A DNA stretch of 64,000 nt from Gemmatimonadota bacterium (lineage in GTDB: Bacteria > 4572-55 > J002). Location: positions 1 to 64,000 of the forward strand of contig RFFQ01000013.1 of NCBI GenBank assembly GCA_003697105.1. Reading direction: 5' to 3'. Positions 54,941 through 63,734 of this stretch are shown one piece after another (the stretch's first letter is position 1; each line of letters begins with the position of its first letter). The translations under genes and the position numbers were made by a program. The notes below the pieces were generated by a model, which was not told the DNA's origin, did not search any database, and saw nothing but the letters and a program-made list of their open reading frames with translations.

Positions 54941-57169
54941 TTACGAAAACAAGCGTACCAGTGTCGCCACCAATACGGTCACCACAACTCCGATGCCGAG
55001 TGGCAACAGGGCACCGATAGCCGTCCACTTCGCACTTTTTGTTTCCTTCCAAATGGTCAAAATGGTGGTAGAACACGGATTGTGTAACAAGGCAAACAAC
55101 ATCAAATTCACCGCCGTCAGGATCGTCCATCCAGCGTGATCAACCAGCAACGCGCGTAACTGGCTCATTTCTTCCAATTGAAACATCATTCCGGCGTTCG
55201 CATAGCCCATCAAAATGGTCGGGACGACAATCTCATTTGCCGGAATCGCGACAATATAGGATAGCAAAATGATCCCATCCAAACCCATCAGATGACCCAG
55301 CGGTTGCAAAAATCCAGCGATATGTTGAGTCAAAGAGACACCACCAACCGTGATGTTGCCTAACAACCAAATGATCCCCCCCGCCGGCGCCGCCATGATA
55401 ATCGCCCGCCAGAGCACAAATATCGTGCGGTCAATCAGTGAGGTATAGAGAATCTGACCCACATTCGGTTTGCGGTAAGGTGGCAGTTCCAGCGTGAAGC
55501 TACTGGCTTCCCCTTTCAACAGTGTGCGGGAAAGCATCCAAGAAACCCCAAAGGTAAACGCAATCCCGATCAGGACGACACCTGTGACCGTACCGGCGGC
55601 GATCAGGGAAGCAACTACTGGCGGGAAAGACGCCGCCATAAAAATCACGGCCAGCATAATCAAGGTGGGGAACCGCCCATTACACGGCACAAAATTGTTG
55701 GTTACAATGGCAAGAAGCCGTTCGCGTGGGGATTCAATAATTCGGGTGGAGATGACCCCCGCGGCATTACAGCCAAACCCCATGCTCATGGTCAAGGCTT
55801 GCTTGCCGTGCGCTCCAGCTTTTTTGAAGAGCCAATCCAGATTGAATGCGACCCGGGGCAAATAGCCTAAATCCTCCAAAATGGTAAATAGCGGGAAAAA
55901 TATCGCCATCGGGGGCAACATCACGGAAACAACCCACGCTAACCCCCGGAACACACCATGTGCCACAAACCCAGTCAACCACCACGGCGAACCCAGTATG
56001 TTCATCAATCCGGCTAACTGATCCTCAACCCAAAACAGACCGGACGCCAGCATTGATGAGGGGACATTAGCGCCAGCAATGGTCAACCAAAAAATACCCG
56101 CCAGTAACAGAAACATAAGCGGTAATCCCCAAACTGGTGAAGTGACCCAGCGATCAATCTTTTGATCCAAATCGTACTTTTTATGAGAATCCGTGCGAAT
56201 AACCCGATCCGCAATCATTTCCGCATTATTGTACAGGTCGATCACGACCATATCTCGAAAGTTGCGGCTCAACCGGGATCGAATTTGACTCGCCGTTTGT
56301 AATAACGACCGCCCCGATCCGGAAGGGTCATTCTTACTGACGGAAGTACCCTCTTCGCGCCCGTTTTCGTTTCCATTCTCTTCAAGGAAAATCTGCCACT
56401 CATTCCGTTCAATGGCTTGTTGCACGCGGATATCTCCGTCCAATAATCGCATTGCCACCCAACGGGCGTTCGGTAACTCTGGAAATTGGGCTTCAATGAG
56501 TGGTGTTAATTGGTCGAGTGCCGCTTGCAACTGCGGGTTAACCGTTGCACGGCGTGGATTTGTACGGATACGCCCATTGACCACTTCAGACACAGCTTGC
56601 ACCAACAAATGCAGCCCATCTCCGGTCTGAGCGACCGTAGGAACGACCGGCACACCCAACTCCTTCGCTAATTTACGATGATCCACCTCGATTCCCCGCC
56701 GTTTTGCCTCATCCATCAGATTGAGGCAAACAACCACTTTACCGGTAATCTCCAAAATCTGCAACACGAGATTGAGATTGCGTTCCAACACCGTGGCATC
56801 CACTACGACAATCGTACAATCCGGTTGTCCGAACAGCAAGAAGTCCCGGGCGATTTCTTCATCAACCGATGCCGAAAGTAATGAATAGGTACCCGGAAGA
56901 TCGATCAATTTATAAGTTTTACCGGCTTGCGAAAAACCGCCTTCGGCACGGGAAACCGTCTTACCCGGCCAATTGCCAGTATGTTGTTTCAGACCGGTTA
57001 ATTTGTTGAAGACCGTACTCTTTCCAGTGTTGGGATTCCCTGCCAGTGCGACCACGTAATCCCATTTTTGGACATCAATCCCCAAGCGAGACAAATTCAA
57101 CTGGCAGGTATCACAGGCACTGCCAAATACACTTGACTTAGGCTGGTGAACTTCAGTTGTGGTTGCCAT
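54941..57169 (-). CDS. feoB: ferrous iron transport protein B
   Basis: 742-aa GTP-dependent Fe(II) importer of the inner membrane. The N-terminal G domain carries G1 GNPNTGKST, G3 DLPGTYSL and G4 NLMD. After a linker (about 265-330), the membrane region has the FeoB Gate motifs NNFVPCNGRFPTLIM and HNPCSTTILTIWK. An early CDTCQL Cys pair (about 18-23) precedes the G domain. The start overlaps the end of the dtxR gene by 17 nt, so iron uptake and its regulator are co-translated. Confidence 0.96.
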   Translation of the reverse strand: MATTTEVHQPKSSVFGSACDTCQLNLSRLGIDVQKWDYVVALAGNPNTGKSTVFNKLTGLKQHTGNWPGKTVSRAEGGFSQAGKTYKLIDLPGTYSLLSASVDEEIARDFLLFGQPDCTIVVVDATVLERNLNLVLQILEITGKVVVCLNLMDEAKRRGIEVDHRKLAKELGVPVVPTVAQTGDGLHLLVQAVSEVVNGRIRTNPRRATVNPQLQAALDQLTPLIEAQFPELPNARWVAMRLLDGDIRVQQAIERNEWQIFLEENGNENGREEGTSVSKNDPSGSGRSLLQTASQIRSRLSRNFRDMVVIDLYNNAEMIADRVIRTDSHKKYDLDQKIDRWVTSPVWGLPLMFLLLAGIFWLTIAGANVPSSMLASGLFWVEDQLAGLMNILGSPWWLTGFVAHGVFRGLAWVVSVMLPPMAIFFPLFTILEDLGYLPRVAFNLDWLFKKAGAHGKQALTMSMGFGCNAAGVISTRIIESPRERLLAIVTNNFVPCNGRFPTLIMLAVIFMAASFPPVVASLIAAGTVTGVVLIGIAFTFGVSWMLSRTLLKGEASSFTLELPPYRKPNVGQILYTSLIDRTIFVLWRAIIMAAPAGGIIWLLGNITVGGVSLTQHIAGFLQPLGHLMGLDGIILLSYIVAIPANEIVVPTILMGYANAGMMFQLEEMSQLRALLVDHAGWTILTAVNLMLFALLHNPCSTTILTIWKETKSAKWTAIGALLPLGIGVVVTVLVATLVRLFS

Positions 57170-58118
57170 ACATTACCCCTCCCGGTTCATTTAGTGGTGT
57201 AATATAAATCAACTTTGCCTGATCCTTGCGCAAGGCGACTTTTGTACCGCGAATGACATACATGGTGGGGTCTCCTCCAAAAGAACTGGGCATCTCATTC
57301 CGAATTTTTGCACCCGGAGTAATGCCCAAATCCAGCAAACGACGGCGAGTTAATCCTTGTAGTTGTTCCGATAGATCAAGTACCCGTGCTTGTTTGCCTC
57401 GCGGTAAATCGGCAAGGGTTTGTTTTGGAAAGGCTGGTTTTTCCGTTAACAGATGGACATCAATCTGATTTGCTTCAATGGTATCCAATGCAAGATCACG
57501 CCCTTCGTAGTGCACAATCACCTTGCCATCTTGACGGTCTCTCACCTCAATTAGGGTATGAACCCGAAAACCGTAAGCAGATAATTTTTTAAATACCGCT
57601 TCGGGTTCATCTTCCAAATGAATAATTTTTGCTATATCCCCCACATCCAAATCAGAAAGTGTCACGACGGGTTGTCTTGCGACATACCCGTCACGGTTCG
57701 GGATCGGGTCACCGTGGGGGTCAACATCTGGATAACCCAAGTGTGCATCCAGCTTATCCAGGTCAGAGCGTGTCAGATCGTGCTCCTTGCGTTCAGCATA
57801 TTTGTGCAAATCCGAGAACGAAATATCCGTTTCCCAACTTAAATAGGTCTCCCAAAGTCGGTGGGCACGGATAATTTGTAAAGCAACTTCCTGCCCTTGG
57901 GATGACAAAGAAAGCCCCTCGGGTTTGAGTTCAACTAATTTTAGCTGCTCTAAAATCCGAACAATATTCAGTATCTCCGCTTCGGAGAGACCAAGCACTC
58001 CCTTTAATCCTTTTAACGAGGCTAAATTATGCTTTTCCGATTGAGTATAGATAAATTTGAGCGCATCTTCGCAATAAATGCGTTCTATTTTTTTCGCCAA
58101 TTGGCGTTGCAGTCCCAT
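57153..58118 (-). CDS. DtxR/MntR family metalloregulator fused to FeoA domains
   Basis: 321 aa. Residues about 10-70 are the winged-helix domain and 75-145 the DtxR metal-binding/dimerisation domain (RAHRLWETYLS, KYAERKEHDLTRSDLDKLDAHLGYP). The C-terminal half contains two FeoA/SH3-like stretches (about 155-225 and 240-305; the second reads LTRRRLLDLGITPGAKI). It therefore serves as repressor and perhaps FeoA partner of FeoB, the gene with which it overlaps. Regulation of its own promoter is supported by the dyads at 58155-58186. Confidence 0.9.
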   Translation of the reverse strand: MGLQRQLAKKIERIYCEDALKFIYTQSEKHNLASLKGLKGVLGLSEAEILNIVRILEQLKLVELKPEGLSLSSQGQEVALQIIRAHRLWETYLSWETDISFSDLHKYAERKEHDLTRSDLDKLDAHLGYPDVDPHGDPIPNRDGYVARQPVVTLSDLDVGDIAKIIHLEDEPEAVFKKLSAYGFRVHTLIEVRDRQDGKVIVHYEGRDLALDTIEANQIDVHLLTEKPAFPKQTLADLPRGKQARVLDLSEQLQGLTRRRLLDLGITPGAKIRNEMPSSFGGDPTMYVIRGTKVALRKDQAKLIYITPLNEPGGVMYGNHN

Positions 58119-58154
58119 AATAACCTCCCATTTTAAATGTAGGCTTAATTCATT

Positions 58155-58170
58155 TTTAGACGTAGCTAAA
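58155..58170. promoter_or_regulatory. TTTAG-N6-CTAAA dyad, putative DtxR operator (downstream site)
   Basis: TTTAG (58155-58159), 6 nt, CTAAA (58166-58170). It overlaps the -10 element and start region of the dtxR-feoB promoter. Its outer bases resemble the TTAGG/CCTAA ends of known DtxR/IdeR boxes. Confidence 0.55.
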
Positions 58171-58197
58171 TATATCCGTAGATATACCTAAAGTCAA
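58169..58197 (-). promoter_or_regulatory. sigma70 promoter of the dtxR-feoB operon
   Basis: On the minus strand TTGACT (complement of 58192-58197), 17 nt, TATATT (complement of 58169-58174). Confidence 0.7.
58171..58186. promoter_or_regulatory. TATATC-N4-GATATA dyad, putative DtxR operator (spacer site)
   Basis: A 6-4-6 inverted repeat that fills the promoter spacer and touches the -10. Binding here would block RNA polymerase directly. Together with the neighbouring dyad it contains two CGTAG direct repeats. Confidence 0.6.
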
Positions 58198-58229
58198 GTT
58201 AAAAAATAAATTGAACCCCTAAAATACAC

Positions 58230-58263
58230 AAAGCCCTTAGTGTTTTGAAGCACTAAGGGCTTT
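58230..58263 (-). terminator. intrinsic terminator of the LutB-like/FHA/ABC operon
   Basis: A perfect 13-bp stem AAAGCCCTTAGTG (58230-58242) with its complement (58251-58263) and an 8-nt loop, 49 nt after the LutB-like stop and before the dtxR promoter. The U run on the minus strand is weak. Confidence 0.65.
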
Positions 58264-58311
58264 CTGAAATAAGACCGGAAGCAGGGTCAAGAGGGTGGAT
58301 TCACCTCGTAG

Positions 58312-59673
58312 CTATTTTAATGATTCGTTCCATATCTCGCGGAATGTTTTCGGTGCTGGAGAAGGAAAATCACGGGTTTCCGTCCAACCGGGGATGTAGT
58401 GAAACGCTCGTTGCGGCAACCAGCGAACAAGCCGGGAAGCAAGGCGGTACAATAGGGGTGAAATCATCGTAATGGTCCAAAATTTCATGGCAACCGCTTC
58501 GATGAGATGGCGGTCTGACCCTGACGAAACAACGGCTTGGCGTAACCATAGCAACAAATGATGCAGGTCGATTTGAACTGGGCAAATATCGGTACAACTC
58601 CCACACAACGAAGAGGCAAAGGGTAAATCTTTACCTTGGGTCAATCCTTGATATTTCGGGGTTAAAATGGCGCCAATGGGTCCCGGATAAACCCAACCAT
58701 ACGTATGCCCGCCGACCCGTTGGTAAACTGGGCATGTGTTGAGGCATGCCCCACACCGGATACAGTACAATGCCTGATGAAAACGCGGATCGGCGAGCAT
58801 TTCCGAGCGTCCATTATCTAACAAGACCAGATGCACCGCTTTGCCGGAGGATTGTGCCCCCCGAATCAGGGAAACATAACTGGTGAATTTCTGCCCGGTG
58901 GCGCTCCGTGGTAAAAGCCGCAAAAAGGTGGGTAGGTGTTCCAATTTTGGAATCACCTTTTCGATCCCCATCACCGCGACATGGACATCCGGTAACGTCA
59001 TACAGAGGCGAGCATTTGCCTCATTTTCGATCACCACTAGGGTGCCATTCTCGGCAATCGCAAAATTGACACCCGAAACGCCAATTTTTGCGGTCAAAAA
59101 TTTTTGGCGAAGCTTTTGACGAGCTATTTTGGTGAGTTCTTGCGGATTATCGGTGTAGTCAATACCCAATTTTTCCTGAAAAAGGCGGGCAATATCTTCG
59201 CGGGATTTATGCAAAGCCGGGGCGGTGATATGGGAAGGACGCTCTCCGGCAAGCTGGACAATATACTCCCCAAGGTCGGTTTCAATGGGGTTAATACCTG
59301 CCGCTTGCAACGCCGGATTCAAATCAATCTCTTCTGTCGTCATGGACTTAGACTTGACGACAAACGACGCACCCTCTCGCTTCGCCAATTGGATAATATA
59401 ATCGTTCGCCTCAGCGGCAGTTTCTGCCCAGAACACCTGCACGCCCTGTTCCGTCAGGTGTGCCTCCAATTGTTCCAGATACTCATCGAGATGGGCAATG
59501 GTCTCTTTTTTAATCTGATGCGCACGCCGCCGGAGCTGTTGCCACGTATCCTCACCCAACTCCTGCACTACTTGTGACCGCTTGAGCAAGGACGTGCGAG
59601 TCGATTTACGAAGGGTTTGCCGTAGATGCGTGTTGGTTAGGTTATCATGTGCTGCCTGTTTAAAATCATGCAT
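58312..59673 (-). CDS. LutB/YkgF-like iron-sulfur protein
   Basis: 453 aa. The LUD domain (about 65-300, with NGTLVVIENEANARL) is followed by a two-cluster ferredoxin region, IRCGACLNTCPVY and SLCGSCTDICPVQ, and a C-terminal helix/Trp-rich end. Such proteins belong to LutABC L-lactate oxidation or related quinone-linked dehydrogenases. LutA and LutC are not in the window. It is the last gene of an operon with an FHA protein and an ABC exporter, starting 10 nt after the FHA gene, so its link to lactate is uncertain. Confidence 0.85.
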   Translation of the reverse strand: MHDFKQAAHDNLTNTHLRQTLRKSTRTSLLKRSQVVQELGEDTWQQLRRRAHQIKKETIAHLDEYLEQLEAHLTEQGVQVFWAETAAEANDYIIQLAKREGASFVVKSKSMTTEEIDLNPALQAAGINPIETDLGEYIVQLAGERPSHITAPALHKSREDIARLFQEKLGIDYTDNPQELTKIARQKLRQKFLTAKIGVSGVNFAIAENGTLVVIENEANARLCMTLPDVHVAVMGIEKVIPKLEHLPTFLRLLPRSATGQKFTSYVSLIRGAQSSGKAVHLVLLDNGRSEMLADPRFHQALYCIRCGACLNTCPVYQRVGGHTYGWVYPGPIGAILTPKYQGLTQGKDLPFASSLCGSCTDICPVQIDLHHLLLWLRQAVVSSGSDRHLIEAVAMKFWTITMISPLLYRLASRLVRWLPQRAFHYIPGWTETRDFPSPAPKTFREIWNESLK

Positions 59674-59683
59674 GGGATTGGTC

Positions 59684-60907
59684 CTATTCCATGTTCAACA
59701 ACCCGCTCACCATAACAAATTCATTGACACCGTAGCTCAGTTCACTGTCTGACTGTGTCACATGGATGGCAATCACATTTCCCTTGTTATCAAAAACAGG
59801 TGCACCAAGGGACGCAATGCCGGGAACAATAAAGTCATACTCAATCCGGCTGGGGGCGACATGCCGTACCGTTCCGGCTAGGGAAATCGCCGCCACAGAA
59901 GTTTGATTGCCCTCAGAATCGATCTGTTCTGGAGTAGTGAAGCCCACAAAAGTTACCGGGCTGTCAATTTGAATCTGGTCTAACCCCTGCAAACGGTTCA
60001 GCGGAACATAGGCTAGATTCGCCGGAGGAGAATCCAGCTTCAGGAGGGCGAGTTGTTCTAATTGGACAGATGGGCTCTCCAACCAGTGTGCCGGAAGGGC
60101 GGCGTCTGGCTTAGAACCATTGAACCAGACGCGCATTTCAACCGTTTCTCCTTCAAAGGGGATCCCCAATTCTAAACTCCATTCTTCGAGGGCATACGTG
60201 GGATTTCCGACGCCGGTATGTGTTAGCAGTTCACCTTGGGGGGAGATACAGACGCCACTGCCCCATGTCTGAAAGGGGTACTGGCGCGCCAGTTCTTCAT
60301 TGGGAATAAGGGCATACGGTGAATCGGGGGACACTTCCAGATTGTGTTCAACCGCCGCTTGTTGCAATGCCGGCGAATTTTCACAGAGAAACATTCCACC
60401 TTTTGCCCCGATATACCGGTGCAAAACCAAAACAACCGCATCTTTTTGAAGTTCAAACACTTTTGCCGGTGGGATGCTTTCCACCGTTCCGGCGGGAGAA
60501 TGTGGTTTTAAGCCGTATTGTAACACAAAAATAAGGGTTATCAGGGCGGCAAGCCCAAACCCAATCACGATGTATTTACCTTTGATCATTGGGCTACCGG
60601 TGCGGCTCACCGTCACATTCTGGGGGGATTGCATACCGGTGACGATCAATGTTTGATCGACCGACTCAAAGATGTCCATCTTTTCGGCAGGTGTTAAGAT
60701 ATGCTTACCCAGTTCAATTTTATCACTCTCGTGAATTTGCGTCCGTTTGCGGATGCGTTTGCCATTGATCCAAGTGCCATTGGCACTGCCTAAATCTTCA
60801 ATAAAAAAGATGCGTCCCTCGCGGGTAATTTTGGCATGATTTTTAGAAACGGTACGGTCATCAATAATGAGATCGTTATCTTCCGCCCGTCCGATACGAA
60901 TTTCCAT
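59684..60907 (-). CDS. FHA domain protein with a degenerate trypsin-like domain
   Basis: 407 aa from the ATG at 60907, with AAGGAG upstream; a longer frame starts at 60928. Cytoplasmic FHA phosphothreonine-binding domain (about 1-85, IGRAEDNDLIIDDRTVSKNHA, GSANGTWING), one transmembrane helix (about 118-138), then an extracytoplasmic trypsin-like beta-barrel: WGSGVCISPQGELLTHTG and later ASLGAPVFDNKGNVIAI. The residue before GAP in the active-site loop is Leu, where a protease has the catalytic Ser, so the domain is probably inactive and used for binding. It looks like a transmembrane signalling protein; the partner kinase is unknown. Confidence 0.8.
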   Translation of the reverse strand: MEIRIGRAEDNDLIIDDRTVSKNHAKITREGRIFFIEDLGSANGTWINGKRIRKRTQIHESDKIELGKHILTPAEKMDIFESVDQTLIVTGMQSPQNVTVSRTGSPMIKGKYIVIGFGLAALITLIFVLQYGLKPHSPAGTVESIPPAKVFELQKDAVVLVLHRYIGAKGGMFLCENSPALQQAAVEHNLEVSPDSPYALIPNEELARQYPFQTWGSGVCISPQGELLTHTGVGNPTYALEEWSLELGIPFEGETVEMRVWFNGSKPDAALPAHWLESPSVQLEQLALLKLDSPPANLAYVPLNRLQGLDQIQIDSPVTFVGFTTPEQIDSEGNQTSVAAISLAGTVRHVAPSRIEYDFIVPGIASLGAPVFDNKGNVIAIHVTQSDSELSYGVNEFVMVSGLLNME

Positions 60908-60931
60908 ACGTCCTAGCTCCTTAATCAAAAA

Positions 60932-62749
60932 TTATGAAACCGTGGTAATTTCTGTGATTTCATTTTCGACATGGTGTTTACGGGTGTACTGCAATTGGTG
61001 CAATTTGTAGTATATGCCCCGCTGTCTGAGCAACTGGTCATGGTTCCCTTGCTCGCACACCTGACCTTTGTGCATCACCAAAATGGCGTCACAATCTTGA
61101 ATGGTGGATAACCGGTGGGCAATAACAATTGAGGTTCGGTTTTCCATCAGCCGGTGTAAGGACTCCTGAATGATATGCTCGGTTTCCGTATCAATGTTAC
61201 TGGTGGCTTCATCCAAAATCAAAATTGTTGGGTCAAAAACCAGGGCGCGGGCAAAGGCTAAAAGTTGCTTTTGCCCCGTGGAGATGTTATCGCCGCGTTC
61301 TTTGACCGGCGCATAATACCGCTCTTCTAATTTATCAATAAACAGATGTGCATTGACAAACGTCGCCGCAGCCTTAACTTGATCTTCCGTTAGTTCCGTA
61401 TGCCACAACCGGATATTTTCCAGAATGTTACCGCTGAACAAAAACGCATCTTGCAAAACAATACCAATATATTTTCGTAATTCGCGGGGGTCTATCTCCT
61501 TGATATTAATACCATCAATTAAGATTTCACCTTTTTGGATGTCATAAAAGCGGCAGACGAGACTGATGATCGTTGTTTTACCCGCACCGGTAGCCCCAAC
61601 AATCGCTACTTTCTGCCCCGGTTCAACCACAAACGAAACACCTTTTAAAATCCAGTTTTCATCATCATACGCAAACCAGACATCCTTAAATTCAATCCGA
61701 CCGCGAACATGAGTGAGCGATTTCGGTTGGTCTGGCGGCAACACATCTGGCTCGGTATCAATCAATTTAAAAATACGTTCCGAAGAAGCCATTGCCGCTT
61801 GCAGCAGATTGTATTTTTCCGAGAGATCCCGGATCGGACGGAAGAAAATTTGAGAATATTCGATAAACGCCACGAGGGCACCAAAGGTAATCATATTCCG
61901 ATCCACCAACCCACCCCCGTACCAGATAATCAGAGCAATCGCCAGCGAATTGATAATTTCCACCAGCGGAAAAAAGACCGCATAATAAAAGATAGAATCC
62001 AAATGAGCTTGTAGATTTTCCCGGTTGCGAACCTCAAAATCCTGCCGGTTTTGGTCTTCGCGGTTATACAATTGGACGATCTTCATCCCGGTAATCGTCT
62101 CTTGCAAAAAAGTATTAATCTTAGCAATGGCGATCCGGCTACGACGGTACACCTCCCGGACATTGGTCTTAAACCAGAGGGTTGCCCAAACCAACAGCGG
62201 TAATGCGGAAAAAGTCACCAGTGCCAACTTCCAATTGAACGCTAGTAAAATCCCGATAATGCCGACCAGCTTGAAAATATCGCCAAACATGCTGACCAGT
62301 CCGGCAGAAAAAAGCTCCCGCAAGGCTTCCACATCTGAGGTGACCCGCGTCATTAAGCGCCCCACCGGATTGCGATCAAAAAATTTGAGCGACATGCTTT
62401 GAATATGGGAAAAAATTTGCATCCGCAGATCATACATGATCTTTTGCCCTAACAACCGGGTAATATAGGTCTGGGCATACGTGAAAACAAACTCACCGAC
62501 TAAGACCCCAGCAAAAATCAAGATCAGCCGGTTGAATCCCTCCAAGACGCCGGGCGCAATATGATTATCAATTGCCAACTTAATGATATACGGGCGTAAT
62601 AGCGCAAAAATAGCCGTCGCCGCCAAAAACAGCAGCGCAATAACGACCATCCCCATGTACGGTTTGACATACGCCAGCATTCGCTTCATTAAACGGCTAT
62701 CATACGCCTTACCCATTACTTCTTCTTCACGGAAATCTTTTTGACTCAA
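60932..62749 (-). CDS. ABC transporter, fused permease and ATP-binding protein
   Basis: 605-aa type IV exporter half-transporter: six transmembrane helices (about 25-310) followed by an ATPase domain with Walker A GATGAGKTT, Q-loop, signature STGQKQ (variant of LSGGQ) and Walker B ILILDEATSNID. It resembles the MdlAB/YfiBC lipid- or drug-export type. The start is a TTG 5 nt after GGAGG. First gene of the operon with the FHA and LutB-like genes. The substrate is unknown. Confidence 0.9.
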   Translation of the reverse strand: MSQKDFREEEVMGKAYDSRLMKRMLAYVKPYMGMVVIALLFLAATAIFALLRPYIIKLAIDNHIAPGVLEGFNRLILIFAGVLVGEFVFTYAQTYITRLLGQKIMYDLRMQIFSHIQSMSLKFFDRNPVGRLMTRVTSDVEALRELFSAGLVSMFGDIFKLVGIIGILLAFNWKLALVTFSALPLLVWATLWFKTNVREVYRRSRIAIAKINTFLQETITGMKIVQLYNREDQNRQDFEVRNRENLQAHLDSIFYYAVFFPLVEIINSLAIALIIWYGGGLVDRNMITFGALVAFIEYSQIFFRPIRDLSEKYNLLQAAMASSERIFKLIDTEPDVLPPDQPKSLTHVRGRIEFKDVWFAYDDENWILKGVSFVVEPGQKVAIVGATGAGKTTIISLVCRFYDIQKGEILIDGINIKEIDPRELRKYIGIVLQDAFLFSGNILENIRLWHTELTEDQVKAAATFVNAHLFIDKLEERYYAPVKERGDNISTGQKQLLAFARALVFDPTILILDEATSNIDTETEHIIQESLHRLMENRTSIVIAHRLSTIQDCDAILVMHKGQVCEQGNHDQLLRQRGIYYKLHQLQYTRKHHVENEITEITTVS

Positions 62750-62839
62750 CAGTACCTCCAGCCGTACATCCGAATTAAAAATCCATACGATTTATGAGCA
62801 ACATACATCAAAATGAATCCAGAAGCAACGAAAAAGCCG

Positions 62840-63700
62840 TTAGCACACCTGCTGGAAACATTCAACAATCTGCGGCAATACCTCACTACTCGGAGCGTGG
62901 AGAAAAAAGCCCTTAGGAGTTGCCAGTGCCAAACGGCTAAACACATTGGGTTCGATGTTCACATCGATAATGATCCCCCCGCGGTGATAAACCCGTTGCA
63001 CTACCTGATTCGGTAGATTCGTCGCCCCGGAGGTACCTACCACAAGAAGTAAATCCGTTTTAGTTGCTACCTGTAGGGAGCTTTCAAAGTGATAAAATTC
63101 TTCATTATAGTATTCATCAAACCAAAGGATATGAGGCCGTGTCATTGCACCACACCGGGGACACGTGAGCAACGCCCACTGCTCACTGGTCAAATCGCCA
63201 TTTCGTGGGATACCCGGCACAGCATCCGGGATGGGATATAATGCCGACGAGCATTCGTCCGCACAACGCATAAATTCGATGTCGCCATGAATGGGGTACG
63301 TCCGGTCTAGGCTATTCCCTGCCCGTAGGTGCAAGCCATCTACATTTTGGGTAATCAGTAAAAAGCGATTTTGAAAAAGGCGTTCCATTTGCACCAATGC
63401 CAGATGCCCGGCATTCGGCTCGGCTTGCCGGCAAACCCCTCGCCGGAACAGATACCACTTCCACACCTCACGGGGTTGCCGGGAAAACATCCGGTAAGTG
63501 GCGATTTCATGAGGTTGGTAATTTTTGGAACCAATCTGCCAGTAACCCTCTTTGCCGCGAAATGTCGGGATTCCACTTTCAGCAGAAATCCCAGCGCCGG
63601 TCAATACCGTGATCTGTCCAGCGGATTGGTAAAATTCAGTTAAAGTATCCATCTGTTTTGGGTCGAGCATTGTCTCATAATCCTTTTTTAGATGTGCCAT
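62840..63700 (-). CDS. Sir2 family NAD-dependent protein deacylase
   Basis: 286 aa if started at 63700; the ATG at 63670, behind AAAGGA, gives 276 aa and is at least as likely. NAD-binding GAGISAESGIPTFRG, ITQNVDGLH and catalytic His in YPIHGD are complete. The Zn ribbon is CADEC...CPRC. The sirtuin deacylates lysines, releasing nicotinamide and O-acyl-ADP-ribose. The specificity (acetyl or longer acyl) is not evident. It stands alone upstream of the ABC operon. Confidence 0.93.
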   Translation of the reverse strand: MAHLKKDYETMLDPKQMDTLTEFYQSAGQITVLTGAGISAESGIPTFRGKEGYWQIGSKNYQPHEIATYRMFSRQPREVWKWYLFRRGVCRQAEPNAGHLALVQMERLFQNRFLLITQNVDGLHLRAGNSLDRTYPIHGDIEFMRCADECSSALYPIPDAVPGIPRNGDLTSEQWALLTCPRCGAMTRPHILWFDEYYNEEFYHFESSLQVATKTDLLLVVGTSGATNLPNQVVQRVYHRGGIIIDVNIEPNVFSRLALATPKGFFLHAPSSEVLPQIVECFQQVC

Positions 63701-63711
63701 TTTCCAGTTTC

Positions 63712-63734
63712 AATCTGCCGTTTTCAAGCAGATT
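63712..63734. promoter_or_regulatory. 7-9-7 inverted repeat upstream of the sirtuin gene
   Basis: AATCTGC (63712-63718) and GCAGATT (63728-63734), just upstream of the sirtuin start. Possible operator; not a recognised box. Confidence 0.3.
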
